Shown here: positions 8,267 through 16,668 of the stretch, piece after piece
Layout of the letters: the number at the start of each line of letters is the position of its first letter
How positions within the stretch are numbered: the stretch's first letter is position 1
Source of the DNA: an uncultured Collinsella sp.
GTDB lineage: Bacteria > Actinomycetota > Coriobacteriia > Coriobacteriales > Coriobacteriaceae
Direction of reading: 5' to 3'
DNA length: 64,000 nucleotides
Assembly: GCA_900541185.1 (NCBI GenBank)
Contig: UQIQ01000001.1
Coordinates: forward strand, 1 to 64,000
Program-made: the position numbers and the translations under genes
The notes under the pieces: generated by a model
What the model saw: only the letters and a program-made list of their open reading frames with translations
What the model was told of the DNA's origin: nothing
Database searches by the model: none

Positions 8267-9421
8267 ATGGTCGAGTGGATTGTTAAGCGCGCGCAGGGCG
8301 ACCGTGCGCGCGTGGGCACGTTGACGGGCATGGTGTGTATTCTCGCTAATGTTGCGCTTTGTGCTGCGAAGGGCGCAATTGGTGTGCTGTCGGGATCGGT
8401 TTCGATTGTGGCGGATGCCATGAACAACCTGTCCGATGCCAGCTCAAACATTGTGAGCGTGCTGGGCTTTAAACTTGCGAGCAAGCCGGCGGACCCCGAG
8501 CATCCTTACGGACATGGCCGCTACGAGTATCTCTCGGGTCTGGTCGTGGCGGCGCTCGTGCTGCTGATCGGCGTTGAGCTGGTGAAGTCCTCGGTTGAGC
8601 GCATCATCCACCCCGAACCTGTCGAGTTCTCGCTTGCCCTGGTGGCAGTCCTGGCGCTTTCGATGGTCGTAAAGCTCTGGATGGCGGCCCTCAATCAAAA
8701 GCTCGGCGATCGCATTGAGTCCGAGACGCTGCATGCGACCGCGCAGGATTCCAAGAACGATGTCCTTGCCACGGGCGCCGTGTTAGCGTGCGCAATTGTT
8801 TCGCAGGTGACGCACATCAATCTTGACGCATGGGTCGGCCTTGCCGTTGGCGCCTATATTGGCTGGAGCGGTTTTGAACTCATCCAGGATACGGTGAGCC
8901 CGCTTTTGGGCCAGTCGCCCGATCCTAAGCTGGTCAAGCACATTCGAGACAAGATCATGAGCTATCCCGGCGTTTTGGGCGTTCACGATTTGATGGTTCA
9001 CGACTACGGCCCGGGCAGGAAGTTCGCAAGCGCGCATGCCGAGATGGCGGCCGAGGTCAGTCCGCTGGAAAGTCACGACACGCTCGATAACATCGAGCAG
9101 TCGTTTAGGAACGAGGACGGCATGATCGTCACGCTCCATTACGATCCCATCGTGACCGACGATCCAAAGGTGGCGAGCATGCGCCTGCGCATCAACGCAA
9201 TGGCTCAGGAGATCGATAGCCGCCTGTCGATTCACGACCTACGCTGTGTGCCGGGCCCTACGCACACCAATGTGATTTTTGACTGCGTGCGACCCTCGGA
9301 TTTGGCGATGAGCGCCGAGGACCTAAAGCGCGCGTTGGCGAAACGGGTCGAATCGGAATATCCCAAGTCGGTCGCCAAAATCGCTATCGACGAAGACTAC
9401 GTAGGCCATGCCCACGAGTAA
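8267..9421 (+). CDS. Cation diffusion facilitator family metal efflux protein
   Basis: Predicted divalent metal/proton antiporter of the cytoplasmic membrane. The 384 residues fit the CDF family. The N-terminal half has six hydrophobic segments, with metal-site acids in SIVADAMNNLSD, the family motif HPYGHGRYEY and HATAQDSKND. The C-terminal half (about 215-384) is the soluble regulatory domain, longer than in the minimal family. The ATG follows GGGGGCGG. It is preceded by a terminator and ends 39 bases before the next gene. The metal cannot be told from sequence. Confidence 0.88.
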   Translation: MVEWIVKRAQGDRARVGTLTGMVCILANVALCAAKGAIGVLSGSVSIVADAMNNLSDASSNIVSVLGFKLASKPADPEHPYGHGRYEYLSGLVVAALVLLIGVELVKSSVERIIHPEPVEFSLALVAVLALSMVVKLWMAALNQKLGDRIESETLHATAQDSKNDVLATGAVLACAIVSQVTHINLDAWVGLAVGAYIGWSGFELIQDTVSPLLGQSPDPKLVKHIRDKIMSYPGVLGVHDLMVHDYGPGRKFASAHAEMAAEVSPLESHDTLDNIEQSFRNEDGMIVTLHYDPIVTDDPKVASMRLRINAMAQEIDSRLSIHDLRCVPGPTHTNVIFDCVRPSDLAMSAEDLKRALAKRVESEYPKSVAKIAIDEDYVGHAHE

Positions 9422-9460
9422 GGCTGTGCCGGCAAAGCAGGTTATGCAGAAGGGGAGAGC

Positions 9461-10087
9461 ATGAAGAAGCTGTATCTACTCCGCCACGGTCAGACGGAGT
9501 TCAACGTCAAAAAGCTGGTCCAGGGCCGCTGCGATTCACCGCTGACCGACCTGGGCCGCAAACAAGCGGGAATGGCAGCCGCATGGCTCAAGGGCCACGA
9601 CGTTGTCCCCGACAAAGTGGTCTCTTCGCCCTTAGGCCGAGCTATGGACACGGCTCAGCTCGTCGCATGCAAGCTCCTCGGCCCGGACGCAGCAGCCGAG
9701 CCCTGCGAAGGCATCATCGAGCGCTGCTACGGCACCTTCGAAGAAGGCCCGCACGACGCGCTACCCACCGACGTCTGGGATCCGGGCGAGGACCTGGTCC
9801 CCTTCGGAGGAGAAGGAAGCCAGGCGCTGCAAGAACGTATGGTAGGCGCCCTCACCAATCTCATGGGCTCCGAGGGCATCGAAGCCCTTCTAGCAGTAAG
9901 CCACGGCAGCGTCAGCCGCCAATTCATCAAGGCTGCAGCCCCAGAGGGCTTCGAGCTCCCAGCAAAACTCCCCAACTGCGCCATCATGATCTTCAATTTC
10001 GATGAGGCAAAGCCACAAGCAGAAGGCGAACCGTCCCAATGCAAGTTCACCCTCCAGCAAATAGTGGACCCCCAACAAAGTCATTAG
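9461..10087 (+). CDS. Histidine phosphatase / phosphoglycerate mutase-like protein
   Basis: A 208-residue histidine phosphatase-fold protein. It has the phospho-acceptor motif LLRHGQTEFN at residues 5-14, the acid motif ERCYGTFEE and the second catalytic His in SHGS. This family includes cofactor-dependent phosphoglycerate mutases and many broad phosphatases. At this length, and with no pathway neighbour, a general phosphatase is as likely as a mutase. The start has GGGGAGAGC immediately upstream. Confidence 0.8.
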   Translation: MKKLYLLRHGQTEFNVKKLVQGRCDSPLTDLGRKQAGMAAAWLKGHDVVPDKVVSSPLGRAMDTAQLVACKLLGPDAAAEPCEGIIERCYGTFEEGPHDALPTDVWDPGEDLVPFGGEGSQALQERMVGALTNLMGSEGIEALLAVSHGSVSRQFIKAAAPEGFELPAKLPNCAIMIFNFDEAKPQAEGEPSQCKFTLQQIVDPQQSH

Positions 10088-10132
10088 CCAGAGCGAGCAG
10101 AGTTAAGCAGACATCAACGTGTCGTCTCCCGA

Positions 10133-10269
10133 GCTTGGCAGAGGGGCGGCGAAATATATTAAGTTTGTCGCGAGTTCCGCACGCAAAGGAAAGCACTTAA
10201 TGTGCTTTCCGTCTTGCGCAGGACTGTAGAGCAGCAAACTTAATATATTTCGCCGCCCCTCTGCCAAGC
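10133..10269. repeat. 137-bp nested inverted-repeat element with perfect 35-bp arms
   Basis: The arm at 10133-10167 (starting GCTTGGCAGAGG, ending TAAGTTTG) is exactly complementary to 10235-10269. Inside, GGAAAGCAC (10189-10197) pairs with GTGCTTTCC (10203-10211) around TTAAT. The whole forms a cruciform or a two-level RNA hairpin. It has no coding content and no clear target-site duplication. It fills the gap between the phosphatase gene and the ribosomal promoter region. A miniature inverted-repeat element or a dispersed palindromic repeat would look like this. Confidence 0.85.
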
Positions 10270-10326
10270 CCAGGCGACTCCACGCACTTTACCTGCGTAA
10301 ACAATGTGAGTGAAATATGAATCTCG

Positions 10327-10353
10327 ATGGATACGCCCGCAGCCGTGTATACT
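10327..10353 (+). promoter_or_regulatory. Promoter-like element before rplC (r-protein box 1)
   Basis: ATGGATACGCCCGC...GTGTATACT contains a -10-like TATACT at 10348-10353. Its 26 bases (10327-10352) match 12192-12217, upstream of rplB, at 23 positions. ATACG and CGTAT-type ends are inverted. No canonical -35 hexamer is seen. The leader to rplC is then about 180 bases long and contains a hairpin GCGTAC (10479-10484)/GTACGC (10495-10500). Confidence 0.55.
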
Positions 10354-10536
10354 AAACAGCTGTGTGTAACCAGGGGAGTATTCTGACTGGACAAAATGCC
10401 TGCTTAATAGGGTTGTCAGGTAGTCCGGACGCAATACAAGGCTGGGGAGCACGTCGTGTAAGTAGTGGTCCTCTAGGGGCGTACGCTCGGTGGTGTACGC
10501 ATTGTCCCAAGACCACGCGAGAGTTGGGATCATATC

Positions 10537-11157
10537 TTGATCAGCATGATTCTCGGCCGCAAGATTGGCATGACCCAGGTTTGGGACGAGGACGACAACG
10601 TCGTTCCCGTCACGGTCATCCAGGCTGGCCCCTGCGCTGTCTCGCAGGTTAAAACTCAGGCAACCGACGGCTATGACGCCGTCCAGATCGGTTTCGGCGA
10701 CATCAAGGCCAAGAACGTGAACAAGCCCATGGCTGGTCACTTCGCCAAGGCTGGCGTCGAGCCTGTCCGCTTCCTTCGTGAGGTCCGCGTCGAGAACGGC
10801 GAGGAGCACAAGGTCGGCGAGGTCGTCACCGTCGCTGATTTCGCTGATGTCGAGAAGGTCGACGTCATCGGTACCTCCAAGGGTAAGGGCTTCCAGGGTC
10901 GCATCAAGCGCTGGGGTCAGCGCCGCGGTCCTATGACGCATGGTTCTCACTTCCAGCGTCACCCCGGTTCTATCGGTCAGTGCGCCTATCCTGCACGCGT
11001 CCTCAAGGGCGTCAAGATGGCCGGTCACATGGGTAACGAGCGCGTTACCGTCAAGAACCTTTCCGTTGTCCGCATCGATGCCGAGCAGAACCTCATCTTG
11101 GTCAAGGGCGCTGTCCCGGGTGCCAAGAATGGTCTCGTCGCCATCCGTATGGCCTAA
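10537..11157 (+). CDS. rplC: 50S ribosomal protein L3
   Basis: Large-subunit protein that binds 23S rRNA early in assembly and reaches the peptidyl transferase region. The family N-terminus [18 protein letters not shown] is present, with the L3 core [20 protein letters not shown]. The length of 206 residues is normal. TTG 10537 gives the usual M-I-x-x-ILG start; ATG 10546 would remove three conserved residues. rplC is the first gene of this ribosomal run. The usual upstream rpsJ (S10) is absent. Confidence 0.95.
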   Translation: MISMILGRKIGMTQVWDEDDNVVPVTVIQAGPCAVSQVKTQATDGYDAVQIGFGDIKAKNVNKPMAGHFAKAGVEPVRFLREVRVENGEEHKVGEVVTVADFADVEKVDVIGTSKGKGFQGRIKRWGQRRGPMTHGSHFQRHPGSIGQCAYPARVLKGVKMAGHMGNERVTVKNLSVVRIDAEQNLILVKGAVPGAKNGLVAIRMA

Positions 11158-11203
11158 GGGCCCAGCCCATTTAGCCCAGCGTCATACCAAGGAGAACACT
11201 TAA

Positions 11204-11830
11204 ATGGCAAAGTTTGAAGTAAAGAACAGCGAGGGCAAGAAGGTCGCCGAGGCCGAGCTCGCCGCTGAGGTGTACGGCATCGAGCCGAACATCCACGTTA
11301 TGCACCACATCGTCAAGTGCCAGATGGCCTCTTGGCGTCAGGGCACCCAGTCTGCTAAGGGTCGCTCTGAGGTTTCCGGTGGCGGCAAGAAGCCTTGGCG
11401 TCAGAAGGGCACCGGCCGTGCCCGTCAGGGTTCCATCCGTGCTGCCCAGTGGCGTCACGGTGGCGTTGTCTTCGCCCCCAAGCCCCGTTCCTACGCTAAG
11501 CGTATGAACAACAAGGAGGTCAAGCTGGCTATGCGCTCCGCGCTGTCCGCCAAGCTGGCCGATGGCGAGCTCGTGCTCGTCGACGACTACGGCTTCGAGA
11601 AGCCTTCCACCAAGGCTGCCGTCGCCATGCTCAAGGCTCTCGGCCTTGAGGGCAAGCGTCTGACCATCATCGTTCGCGATGAGGACGTCAACGCCTACCT
11701 GTCGTTCCGCAACATTCCCAAGACGTTCATCATCACTGCCGACGAGGCCAACACCTACGATCTCGTCAACAACAACGCTGTGCTGATGCCCGCCGACATC
11801 GCCGCTCACTTCGGGGAGGTGCTTGCATAA
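11204..11830 (+). CDS. rplD: 50S ribosomal protein L4
   Basis: Large-subunit protein lining the peptide exit tunnel. The 208 residues contain the tunnel-loop region KGRSEVSGGGKKPWRQKGTG and GSIRAAQWRHGGVVFAP, diagnostic of L4. The ATG follows AAGGAGAA. It lies 46 bases after rplC and directly abuts rplW. Confidence 0.95.
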   Translation: MAKFEVKNSEGKKVAEAELAAEVYGIEPNIHVMHHIVKCQMASWRQGTQSAKGRSEVSGGGKKPWRQKGTGRARQGSIRAAQWRHGGVVFAPKPRSYAKRMNNKEVKLAMRSALSAKLADGELVLVDDYGFEKPSTKAAVAMLKALGLEGKRLTIIVRDEDVNAYLSFRNIPKTFIITADEANTYDLVNNNAVLMPADIAAHFGEVLA

Positions 11831-12118
11831 ATGACCGCCCACGAGATCATCATCCGTCCGATCGTGTCCGAGCGTTCCTTCTCCGGCGTGGAGCTGAACA
11901 AGTACACGTTCGAGGTCGCCAAGGATGCTAACAAGTATCAGATCAAGGACGCTGTCGAGGAGATCTTCGGCGTCAAGGTCGTTCGCGTGAACACCCTGAC
12001 GGTCAAGCCCAAGACCAAGCGCGTGCGCTATGTCGCCGGCAAGACCCGTTCTTGGAAGAAGGCCATCGTCACGCTGGCCGAGGGCGACACCATCGAGGTC
12101 TTTGGCAACCAGGCCTAA
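11831..12118 (+). CDS. rplW: 50S ribosomal protein L23
   Basis: Sits at the tunnel exit and is the docking site for trigger factor and SRP. The 95-residue protein has IIIRPIVSERS near the N-terminus and VNTLTVKPKTKRVR in the extended loop. It starts one base after the rplD stop and is followed by a 179-base gap with a hairpin and a promoter-like box. Confidence 0.95.
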   Translation: MTAHEIIIRPIVSERSFSGVELNKYTFEVAKDANKYQIKDAVEEIFGVKVVRVNTLTVKPKTKRVRYVAGKTRSWKKAIVTLAEGDTIEVFGNQA

Positions 12119-12136
12119 GACTCGCTGCTGTTGAGT

Positions 12137-12172
12137 GAGCTCATGCCTCCCAAATAGGGGAGGCGGGAGCTC
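12137..12172 (+). terminator. Intra-operon hairpin between rplW and rplB (attenuator-like)
   Basis: GAGCTC (12137-12142) plus GCCTCCC pair with GGGAGGC plus GAGCTC (12167-12172), separated by a 2x2 internal loop and a six-base loop AAATAG. AAGGTTTT follows, which is a weak T-run, so partial termination or processing is more likely than full termination. Confidence 0.55.
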
Positions 12173-12191
12173 AAGGTTTTGGGCGTATAAA

Positions 12192-12218
12192 ATGGACACG
12201 CCCGGAACCGTGTATACG
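12192..12218 (+). promoter_or_regulatory. Promoter-like element before rplB (r-protein box 2)
   Basis: Matches 23 of 26 bases of the element before rplC and contains TATACG at 12213-12218. ACACG and CGTGT are inverted around CCCGGAAC, and GGAC/GTCC lies outside them. Together with the hairpin just upstream, it suggests that rplB and downstream genes form a separately initiated unit. Confidence 0.5.
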
Positions 12219-12297
12219 TCCGGTGTCATCGCACCCGAGGCAGAACCTCGAATCCCTGTCTGCGATGGCTAACGGATTCCTATTGAAAGGGATTGTA

Positions 12298-13128
12298 ATG
12301 GCTGTAAAGCACCTTAAGCCGACCTCCGCTGGTAGGCGTTGGCAGACGATCTCCGACTTCTCCGAGATCACCTGCACCAAGCCCGAGAAGTCTCTTCTCG
12401 AGCCCCTGCCCAAGAAGGCCGGTCGTAACAACAACGGCCGCATCACCACCCGCCACCAGGGCGGCGGCGTGAAGCGTCGTTACCGCGTGATCGACTTCAA
12501 GCGCAACAAGGACGGCGTGCCCGCCAAGGTTGCCACGATCGAGTACGATCCGAACCGTTCCGCTCGCATCGCTCTGCTGCACTACGCTGACGGTGAGAAG
12601 CGCTACATCCTGGCCCCCAAGGGCCTCGAGGTCGGTCAGACCATCATGTCCGGTTCTGACGCCGACATCAAGCCGGGCAACGCTCTGCCCCTCGCCGACA
12701 TCCCCGTCGGTACGCTCATCCACGCCGTCGAGTTCCAGCCGGGCAAGGGCGCTGCTATCGCCCGTTCCGCCGGTAACTCCTGCCAGCTGATGGGTAAGGA
12801 GGGCAAGTACGCTATCGTCCGTATGCCTTCCTCCGAGATGCGCCGCATCCTCGTTACCTGCCGCGCCACCGTCGGCGAGGTCGGCAACGCCGATCACTCC
12901 AACATCGTCATCGGCAAGGCCGGCCGTAAGCGTCACATGAACGTGCGCCCGACCGTCCGCGGTACCGTCATGAACCCTGTCGACCACCCGCACGGCGGTG
13001 GCGAGGGCAAGAACCACACCTCTGGTCGTCCCTCTGTTACCCCCTGGGGTAAGCCGACGAAGGGCCTTCGTACGCGCAAGAAGAAGAAGGTCTCGAACCA
13101 GCACATCATTCGTCGCCGTAAGAAGTAA
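12298..13128 (+). CDS. rplB: 50S ribosomal protein L2
   Basis: Central large-subunit protein needed for subunit association and peptidyl transfer. The 276-residue protein begins [14 protein letters not shown], continues with [15 protein letters not shown], and has the C-terminal signature [14 protein letters not shown] with the conserved His. The frame is open further upstream, but ATG 12298 follows GAAAGGGATTGTA and gives the family start. Confidence 0.96.
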   Translation: MAVKHLKPTSAGRRWQTISDFSEITCTKPEKSLLEPLPKKAGRNNNGRITTRHQGGGVKRRYRVIDFKRNKDGVPAKVATIEYDPNRSARIALLHYADGEKRYILAPKGLEVGQTIMSGSDADIKPGNALPLADIPVGTLIHAVEFQPGKGAAIARSAGNSCQLMGKEGKYAIVRMPSSEMRRILVTCRATVGEVGNADHSNIVIGKAGRKRHMNVRPTVRGTVMNPVDHPHGGGEGKNHTSGRPSVTPWGKPTKGLRTRKKKKVSNQHIIRRRKK

Positions 13129-13160
13129 TTTCGGATACCGAGTTTTAGGAGAAAGCACTT

Positions 13161-13421
13161 ATGAGCAGAAGTCTCAAAAAGGGCCCGTTCGTGGAGACTC
13201 GCCTTCTCTCGCGTATCACCGCGATGAACGAGGCTGGCAAGAAGGACGTCGTGAAGACCTGGTCCCGCGCGTCCACCATCTTCCCCGAGATGGTTGGTCA
13301 CACCATCGCCGTCCACGACGGCCGCAAGCATGTGCCCGTGTATGTTACCGAGTCCATGGTTGGTCACAAGCTCGGCGAGTTCGCGCCGACTCGTACGTTC
13401 CGTGGCCACAAGGCCAAATAG
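13161..13421 (+). CDS. rpsS: 30S ribosomal protein S19
   Basis: Small-subunit head protein that contacts the A-site tRNA region with S13. The 86 residues begin [12 protein letters not shown] and contain [23 protein letters not shown], the S19 signature. It lies in the normal order between rplB and rplV. AGGAGAAAG precedes the ATG. Confidence 0.96.
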   Translation: MSRSLKKGPFVETRLLSRITAMNEAGKKDVVKTWSRASTIFPEMVGHTIAVHDGRKHVPVYVTESMVGHKLGEFAPTRTFRGHKAK

Positions 13422-13435
13422 GGGGTTAACCGTAA

Positions 13436-13807
13436 ATGGCAACTAAGTCTATTGAAACTGAGGCCACCGAGGTTCGCGCCGTCGCTAAGTACGTGCGTGT
13501 TTCCCCCAGCAAGGCCCGCCTGGTGGTCGATCTGATCCGCCGCAAGCCTGTCGCTCAGGCTTTCGACATCCTCCACTTCTGCGACCGCGCCGTCGCCGTG
13601 GATGTCGAGAAGGTTCTCCGTTCCGCCGTTGCGAACGCCGAGAACAACAACGGTCTGCGTGCCGACAACCTGGTTGTCGCCGCTGCCTATGTTGACGAGG
13701 GTCCGACGCTTAAGCGCATCCGTCCCCGCGCCAAGGGTTCCGCTTCTCGCATTCTGAAGCGTACTTCCCACATCACCGTCGTCGTTGCTCCTCGAAAGGA
13801 GGCGTAA
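13436..13807 (+). CDS. rplV: 50S ribosomal protein L22
   Basis: Exit-tunnel protein. The 123-residue product has [20 protein letters not shown] and the beta-hairpin segment [21 protein letters not shown], where macrolide-resistance changes occur in other bacteria. It is in normal operon order. The ATG is 14 bases after rpsS. Confidence 0.95.
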   Translation: MATKSIETEATEVRAVAKYVRVSPSKARLVVDLIRRKPVAQAFDILHFCDRAVAVDVEKVLRSAVANAENNNGLRADNLVVAAAYVDEGPTLKRIRPRAKGSASRILKRTSHITVVVAPRKEA

Positions 13808-13813
13808 AGCTGT

Positions 13814-14524
13814 ATGGGTCAGAAAGTCTACCCCACCGGCTTCCGTCTTGGCATCACCGAGAACTGGCGCTCCCGCTGGTTCGCAGAGAAGGATTACGCT
13901 AAGACCCTCGGTAACGATCTCGAGATCCGCAAGTACCTCGAGAAGCGTCTTTCCCGCGCAGCTGTCTCCCGCGTCGAGATCGAGCGCGCTGGCGACAAGG
14001 TGAAGGTCATCATCCTCACCGCTCGCCCCGGCGTTGTCATCGGTAAGAAGGGTGCCGAGATCGATACCCTCCGCACCGAGCTCGAGAAGGTCGCTGGCGT
14101 CTCCAAGGGCCAGCTCTCCGTCGACGTTGTCGAGATCAAGCGCCCCGAGCTCGACGCCAACCTCGTTGCTCAGTCTATCGCCGAGCAGCTCGAGGGCCGC
14201 GTTGCCTTCCGTCGCGCTATGCGCAAGGCTGTCCAGTCCGCCCGCAAGGCCGGCGCTAAGGGCATCCGTATCCAGTGCTCCGGTCGTCTCGGCGGTGCCG
14301 AGATGGGCCGTCGTGAGTGGTACCGTGAGGGTCGCGTGCCTTTGCACACCCTCCGTGCCAAGATCGACTACGGCACGGCTGTCGCCAGCACCACCATGGG
14401 CGCTTGCGGCGTGAAGGTCTGGATCTACCTGGGCGAGAAGCTCCCGGGCCAGCCTGTTCCCAACCCTGCACTCGAGGGCTCTTCCCGTCCTCGTCGTCGT
14501 AACTCCGAGAGGAGGGGTCAGTAG
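13814..14524 (+). CDS. rpsC: 30S ribosomal protein S3
   Basis: mRNA-entry protein of the small subunit. The 236 residues start [14 protein letters not shown]. The KH domain holds [13 protein letters not shown], and the C-terminal domain holds [21 protein letters not shown] in overlapping segments typical of S3. The basic tail ends [10 protein letters not shown]. The stop codon overlaps the first base of rplP. Confidence 0.95.
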   Translation: MGQKVYPTGFRLGITENWRSRWFAEKDYAKTLGNDLEIRKYLEKRLSRAAVSRVEIERAGDKVKVIILTARPGVVIGKKGAEIDTLRTELEKVAGVSKGQLSVDVVEIKRPELDANLVAQSIAEQLEGRVAFRRAMRKAVQSARKAGAKGIRIQCSGRLGGAEMGRREWYREGRVPLHTLRAKIDYGTAVASTTMGACGVKVWIYLGEKLPGQPVPNPALEGSSRPRRRNSERRGQ

Positions 14525-15027
14525 TGCTTGCCCCTAAGCGTATTCTTCACCGCAAGGTGCAGCGTGGCTCCATGAAGGGCCAGGCCAAGGGTAATACCGA
14601 GCTGCATTTCGGCGAGTTTGGTATCCAGGCTCTCGAGGCCCATTGGATCACCAACCGTCAGATCGAGGCCGCTCGTATTGCCATGACCCGCTACATGAAG
14701 CGTGGCGGTCGTGTCTACATCACGATCTTCCCCGATAAGCCCATCACCAAGAAGCCTGCTGAGACTCGCATGGGTTCTGGTAAGGGTAACCCCGAGGAGT
14801 GGGTGGCTGTCGTCAAGCCCGGCCGCATCATGTTCGAGGTCAAGGGCGTGCCCGAGGAGGTCGCTCGCGAGGCTCTGCGTCTTGCACAGCACAAGCTTCC
14901 CATCAAGACCAAGATTGTTGCTGCCAAGAACGCTGAGCAGCGCATCGAGAAGGAGATGGCTGAGGAGGCCGCTCTCGAGGCCAAGTGGGCTGCTGAGGAC
15001 GCCGCCGCCGCCAAGGAGGAGAACTAA
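14524..15027 (+). CDS. rplP: 50S ribosomal protein L16
   Basis: Organises the A site on the large subunit. It starts at GTG 14524, overlapping the rpsC stop by one base, with GGAGGGG upstream. The core has [20 protein letters not shown] and [17 protein letters not shown]. At 167 residues it is longer than the usual 135-145. The extra part is an acidic Ala/Glu/Lys-rich tail from about residue 137, ending AAAKEEN. Confidence 0.94.
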   Translation: MLAPKRILHRKVQRGSMKGQAKGNTELHFGEFGIQALEAHWITNRQIEAARIAMTRYMKRGGRVYITIFPDKPITKKPAETRMGSGKGNPEEWVAVVKPGRIMFEVKGVPEEVAREALRLAQHKLPIKTKIVAAKNAEQRIEKEMAEEAALEAKWAAEDAAAAKEEN

Positions 15028-15242
15028 TGAAGCCCGCAGAGATTCGTGAGCTCTCGGACGCTCAGCTCGTTGAGAAGCTGAAGGAAATGCGCGCCGAGCT
15101 CTTTAACCTTCGTTTCCAGATGGCCACTAGCCAGCTGGACAACACCGCTCGCGTCAACACCGTGAAGAAGGACATCGCTCGCGTCCTCACGGAGCAGCGC
15201 GCCCGCGAGATCGCAGCGGAGAAGTCCGCTGTCGCCGAGTAG
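15027..15242 (+). CDS. rpmC: 50S ribosomal protein L29
   Basis: Small helical protein near the tunnel exit. The 71 residues contain LREMRAEL-like KLKEMRAELFNLRFQMATSQ, the L29 signature, and an Ala/Glu-rich tail. ATG 15027 overlaps the rplP stop codon (TAATG), showing translational coupling. Confidence 0.95.
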   Translation: MKPAEIRELSDAQLVEKLKEMRAELFNLRFQMATSQLDNTARVNTVKKDIARVLTEQRAREIAAEKSAVAE

Positions 15243-15258
15243 GACCTAAGGAGAGAAC

Positions 15259-15519
15259 ATGACTGATTCGCGTAACTCGCGTAAGGTCCGTACGGGTGTC
15301 GTTACCTCCGTCTCCGGTGCCAAGACCATTGTTGTCACCATCACCGAGCGCAAGCGTCACCCCAAGTACGGCAAGATGATGACCAGCTCCAAGAAGCTGC
15401 ACGCTCACGACGAGGAGTGCACGGCTGGCGTGGGCGACACCGTCCGCGTTATGGAGACCCGTCCTATGTCCAAGATGAAGCGTTGGCGCCTCATCGAGGT
15501 CGTCGAGCGCGCTAAATAA
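15259..15519 (+). CDS. rpsQ: 30S ribosomal protein S17
   Basis: Primary 16S rRNA-binding protein of the small-subunit body. The 86-residue OB-fold protein has RKVRTGVVTSVSGAKTIVV and METRPMSKMKRWRLIEVVERA. AAGGAGAG precedes the ATG. A 118-base gap with a palindrome follows before rplN. Confidence 0.95.
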   Translation: MTDSRNSRKVRTGVVTSVSGAKTIVVTITERKRHPKYGKMMTSSKKLHAHDEECTAGVGDTVRVMETRPMSKMKRWRLIEVVERAK

Positions 15520-15558
15520 GCAGTCGCTCTTACGACTTGTACGTTTCCGAAGATGTGC

Positions 15559-15577
15559 GTATGCCTGGCTTGCATAC
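15559..15577 (+). promoter_or_regulatory. Palindrome in the rpsQ-rplN gap (possible r-protein box 3)
   Basis: GTATGC (15559-15564) and GCATAC (15572-15577) are exact inverted copies around CTGGCTT, followed by GGGCCGTATAAAGG. The arm-spacer-arm layout resembles the boxes before rplC, rplB and rplE but is less similar in sequence. It may be a promoter (TATAAA at 15587-15592) or an RNA hairpin. Confidence 0.35.
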
Positions 15578-15637
15578 CACGGGCCGTATAAAGGCAGCGC
15601 ACCTCTCTTCGGTTCTTAGTTCGGAGGAACATCTACC

Positions 15638-16006
15638 ATGATTCAGATGCAAACCATGCTGAACGTCGCCGACAACTCCGGCGCTCGCAAGATTCGCTGC
15701 ATCAAGGTGCTTGGCGGTTCCAAGCGTCGTTATGCAGGCATCGGCGATGTGTTCATCGGTGCTGTCCAGGAGGCTACCCCTGGAGCCAACGTCAAGAAGA
15801 AGGACGTTGTCCGTTGCGTCGTCGTTCGCACCGTTAAGGAGATCCGCCGCAAGGATGGCTCCTACATTCGCTTTGATGAGAACGCCTGCGTTGTCATCAA
15901 CAACGATGGTTCGCCCGTCGGCACCCGTATCTTCGGGCCTGTCGCTCGCGAGCTTCGTGACAAGAAGTACATGAAGATCGTCTCGCTCGCTCCCGAGACC
16001 CTGTAG
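15638..16006 (+). CDS. rplN: 50S ribosomal protein L14
   Basis: Conserved barrel protein at the subunit interface. The 122 residues include [21 protein letters not shown] and the C-terminal [21 protein letters not shown]. The ATG follows TCGGAGGAAC, a strong ribosome site. It lies 13 bases before rplX. Confidence 0.96.
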   Translation: MIQMQTMLNVADNSGARKIRCIKVLGGSKRRYAGIGDVFIGAVQEATPGANVKKKDVVRCVVVRTVKEIRRKDGSYIRFDENACVVINNDGSPVGTRIFGPVARELRDKKYMKIVSLAPETL

Positions 16007-16019
16007 TTAGGGGAGATAT

Positions 16020-16325
16020 ATGTATATCAAGAAGGGCGATAAGGTCCAGGTTCTCTCTGGTAAGGATCGCGGCAAGCAGGGCGTTATCCTGCGTGCTCTC
16101 CCCGCCGAGAACAAGGTCGTTGTCGAGGGCGTTTCGGTCGTCAAGAAGGCCGTCAAGCCCAACGCTGCCAACCAGCAGGGCGGCATCGTTTCGCAGGAGG
16201 CGCCCATCGATGCCTCCAACGTCAATCTCGTCTGCCCCGAGTGCGGTAAGGTTACCCGCGTCGGTCACGAGAAGGACGGCAAGAACAAGCTGCGCGTCTG
16301 CAAGAAGTGCGGCCACAAGTTCTAA
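16020..16325 (+). CDS. rplX: 50S ribosomal protein L24
   Basis: Assembly-initiating large-subunit protein. The 101 residues contain the KOW motif [20 protein letters not shown] and end in a CPEC...CKKC pair that could bind zinc. In almost all bacteria rplE follows immediately. Here a terminator follows and the next ribosomal gene is 37.4 kb away. Confidence 0.95.
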   Translation: MYIKKGDKVQVLSGKDRGKQGVILRALPAENKVVVEGVSVVKKAVKPNAANQQGGIVSQEAPIDASNVNLVCPECGKVTRVGHEKDGKNKLRVCKKCGHKF

Positions 16326-16354
16326 GCTGCCCGCAACATCAAGTTGCTAGCAAA

Positions 16355-16387
16355 GGCCCGGATGCCCCACGGCACCCGGGCCTTTTT
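16355..16387 (+). terminator. Strong rho-independent terminator after rplX
   Basis: GGCCCGGATGCC (16355-16366) pairs with GGCACCCGGGCC (16371-16382), with one A-C mismatch, around CCAC. Five T follow. It closes the first ribosomal segment, which argues that the break before rplE is genuine. Confidence 0.9.
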
Positions 16388-16394
16388 CTATCCC

Positions 16395-16436
16395 TACTCA
16401 TTGGGGATACTCATTGGGGACAGACTTAAATGAGTA
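16395..16436. repeat. Tandem 13-mer plus inverted repeat (TACTCATT...AATGAGTA)
   Basis: TACTCATTGGGGA is repeated head to tail (16395-16407, 16408-16420). The second copy pairs with AATGAGTA (16429-16436) across GGGGACAGACTTA. AATGAG occurs again just downstream (16456-16461). It resembles a dispersed palindromic intergenic repeat. Confidence 0.6.
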
Positions 16437-16668
16437 CCCTAACTGGGTAAGCATAAATGAGCGGGTCGTGCTGTATAAATTGCTTGTGTGCGCGTTTATG
16501 CGCGTTAGATTGCGTTTAATTACGCACCTATGCGTATATATGCGCCGTTTACGGGGCAATAATGACCGTTTAGCGGTGAGATACGCAAAAACACGCACAG
16601 ACGCGCGTGTTTGTGCGAATATAGAGCTGTCAGAAATGCAAGACTTTCTATGACACAGGAGACACATA
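16437..16668 (+). promoter_or_regulatory. AT-rich upstream region of the oxidoreductase with candidate operators
   Basis: No gene is seen here. The stretch is AT-rich and full of short ATGCGC/GCGTA motifs. It contains TGCGT...ACGCA (16512-16527) and an imperfect 12-bp inverted repeat, GCAAAAACACGC (16585-16596) with GCGTGTTTGTGC (16605-16616). Such palindromes could be sites for the DeoR-family regulator encoded two genes downstream. Confidence 0.4.
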
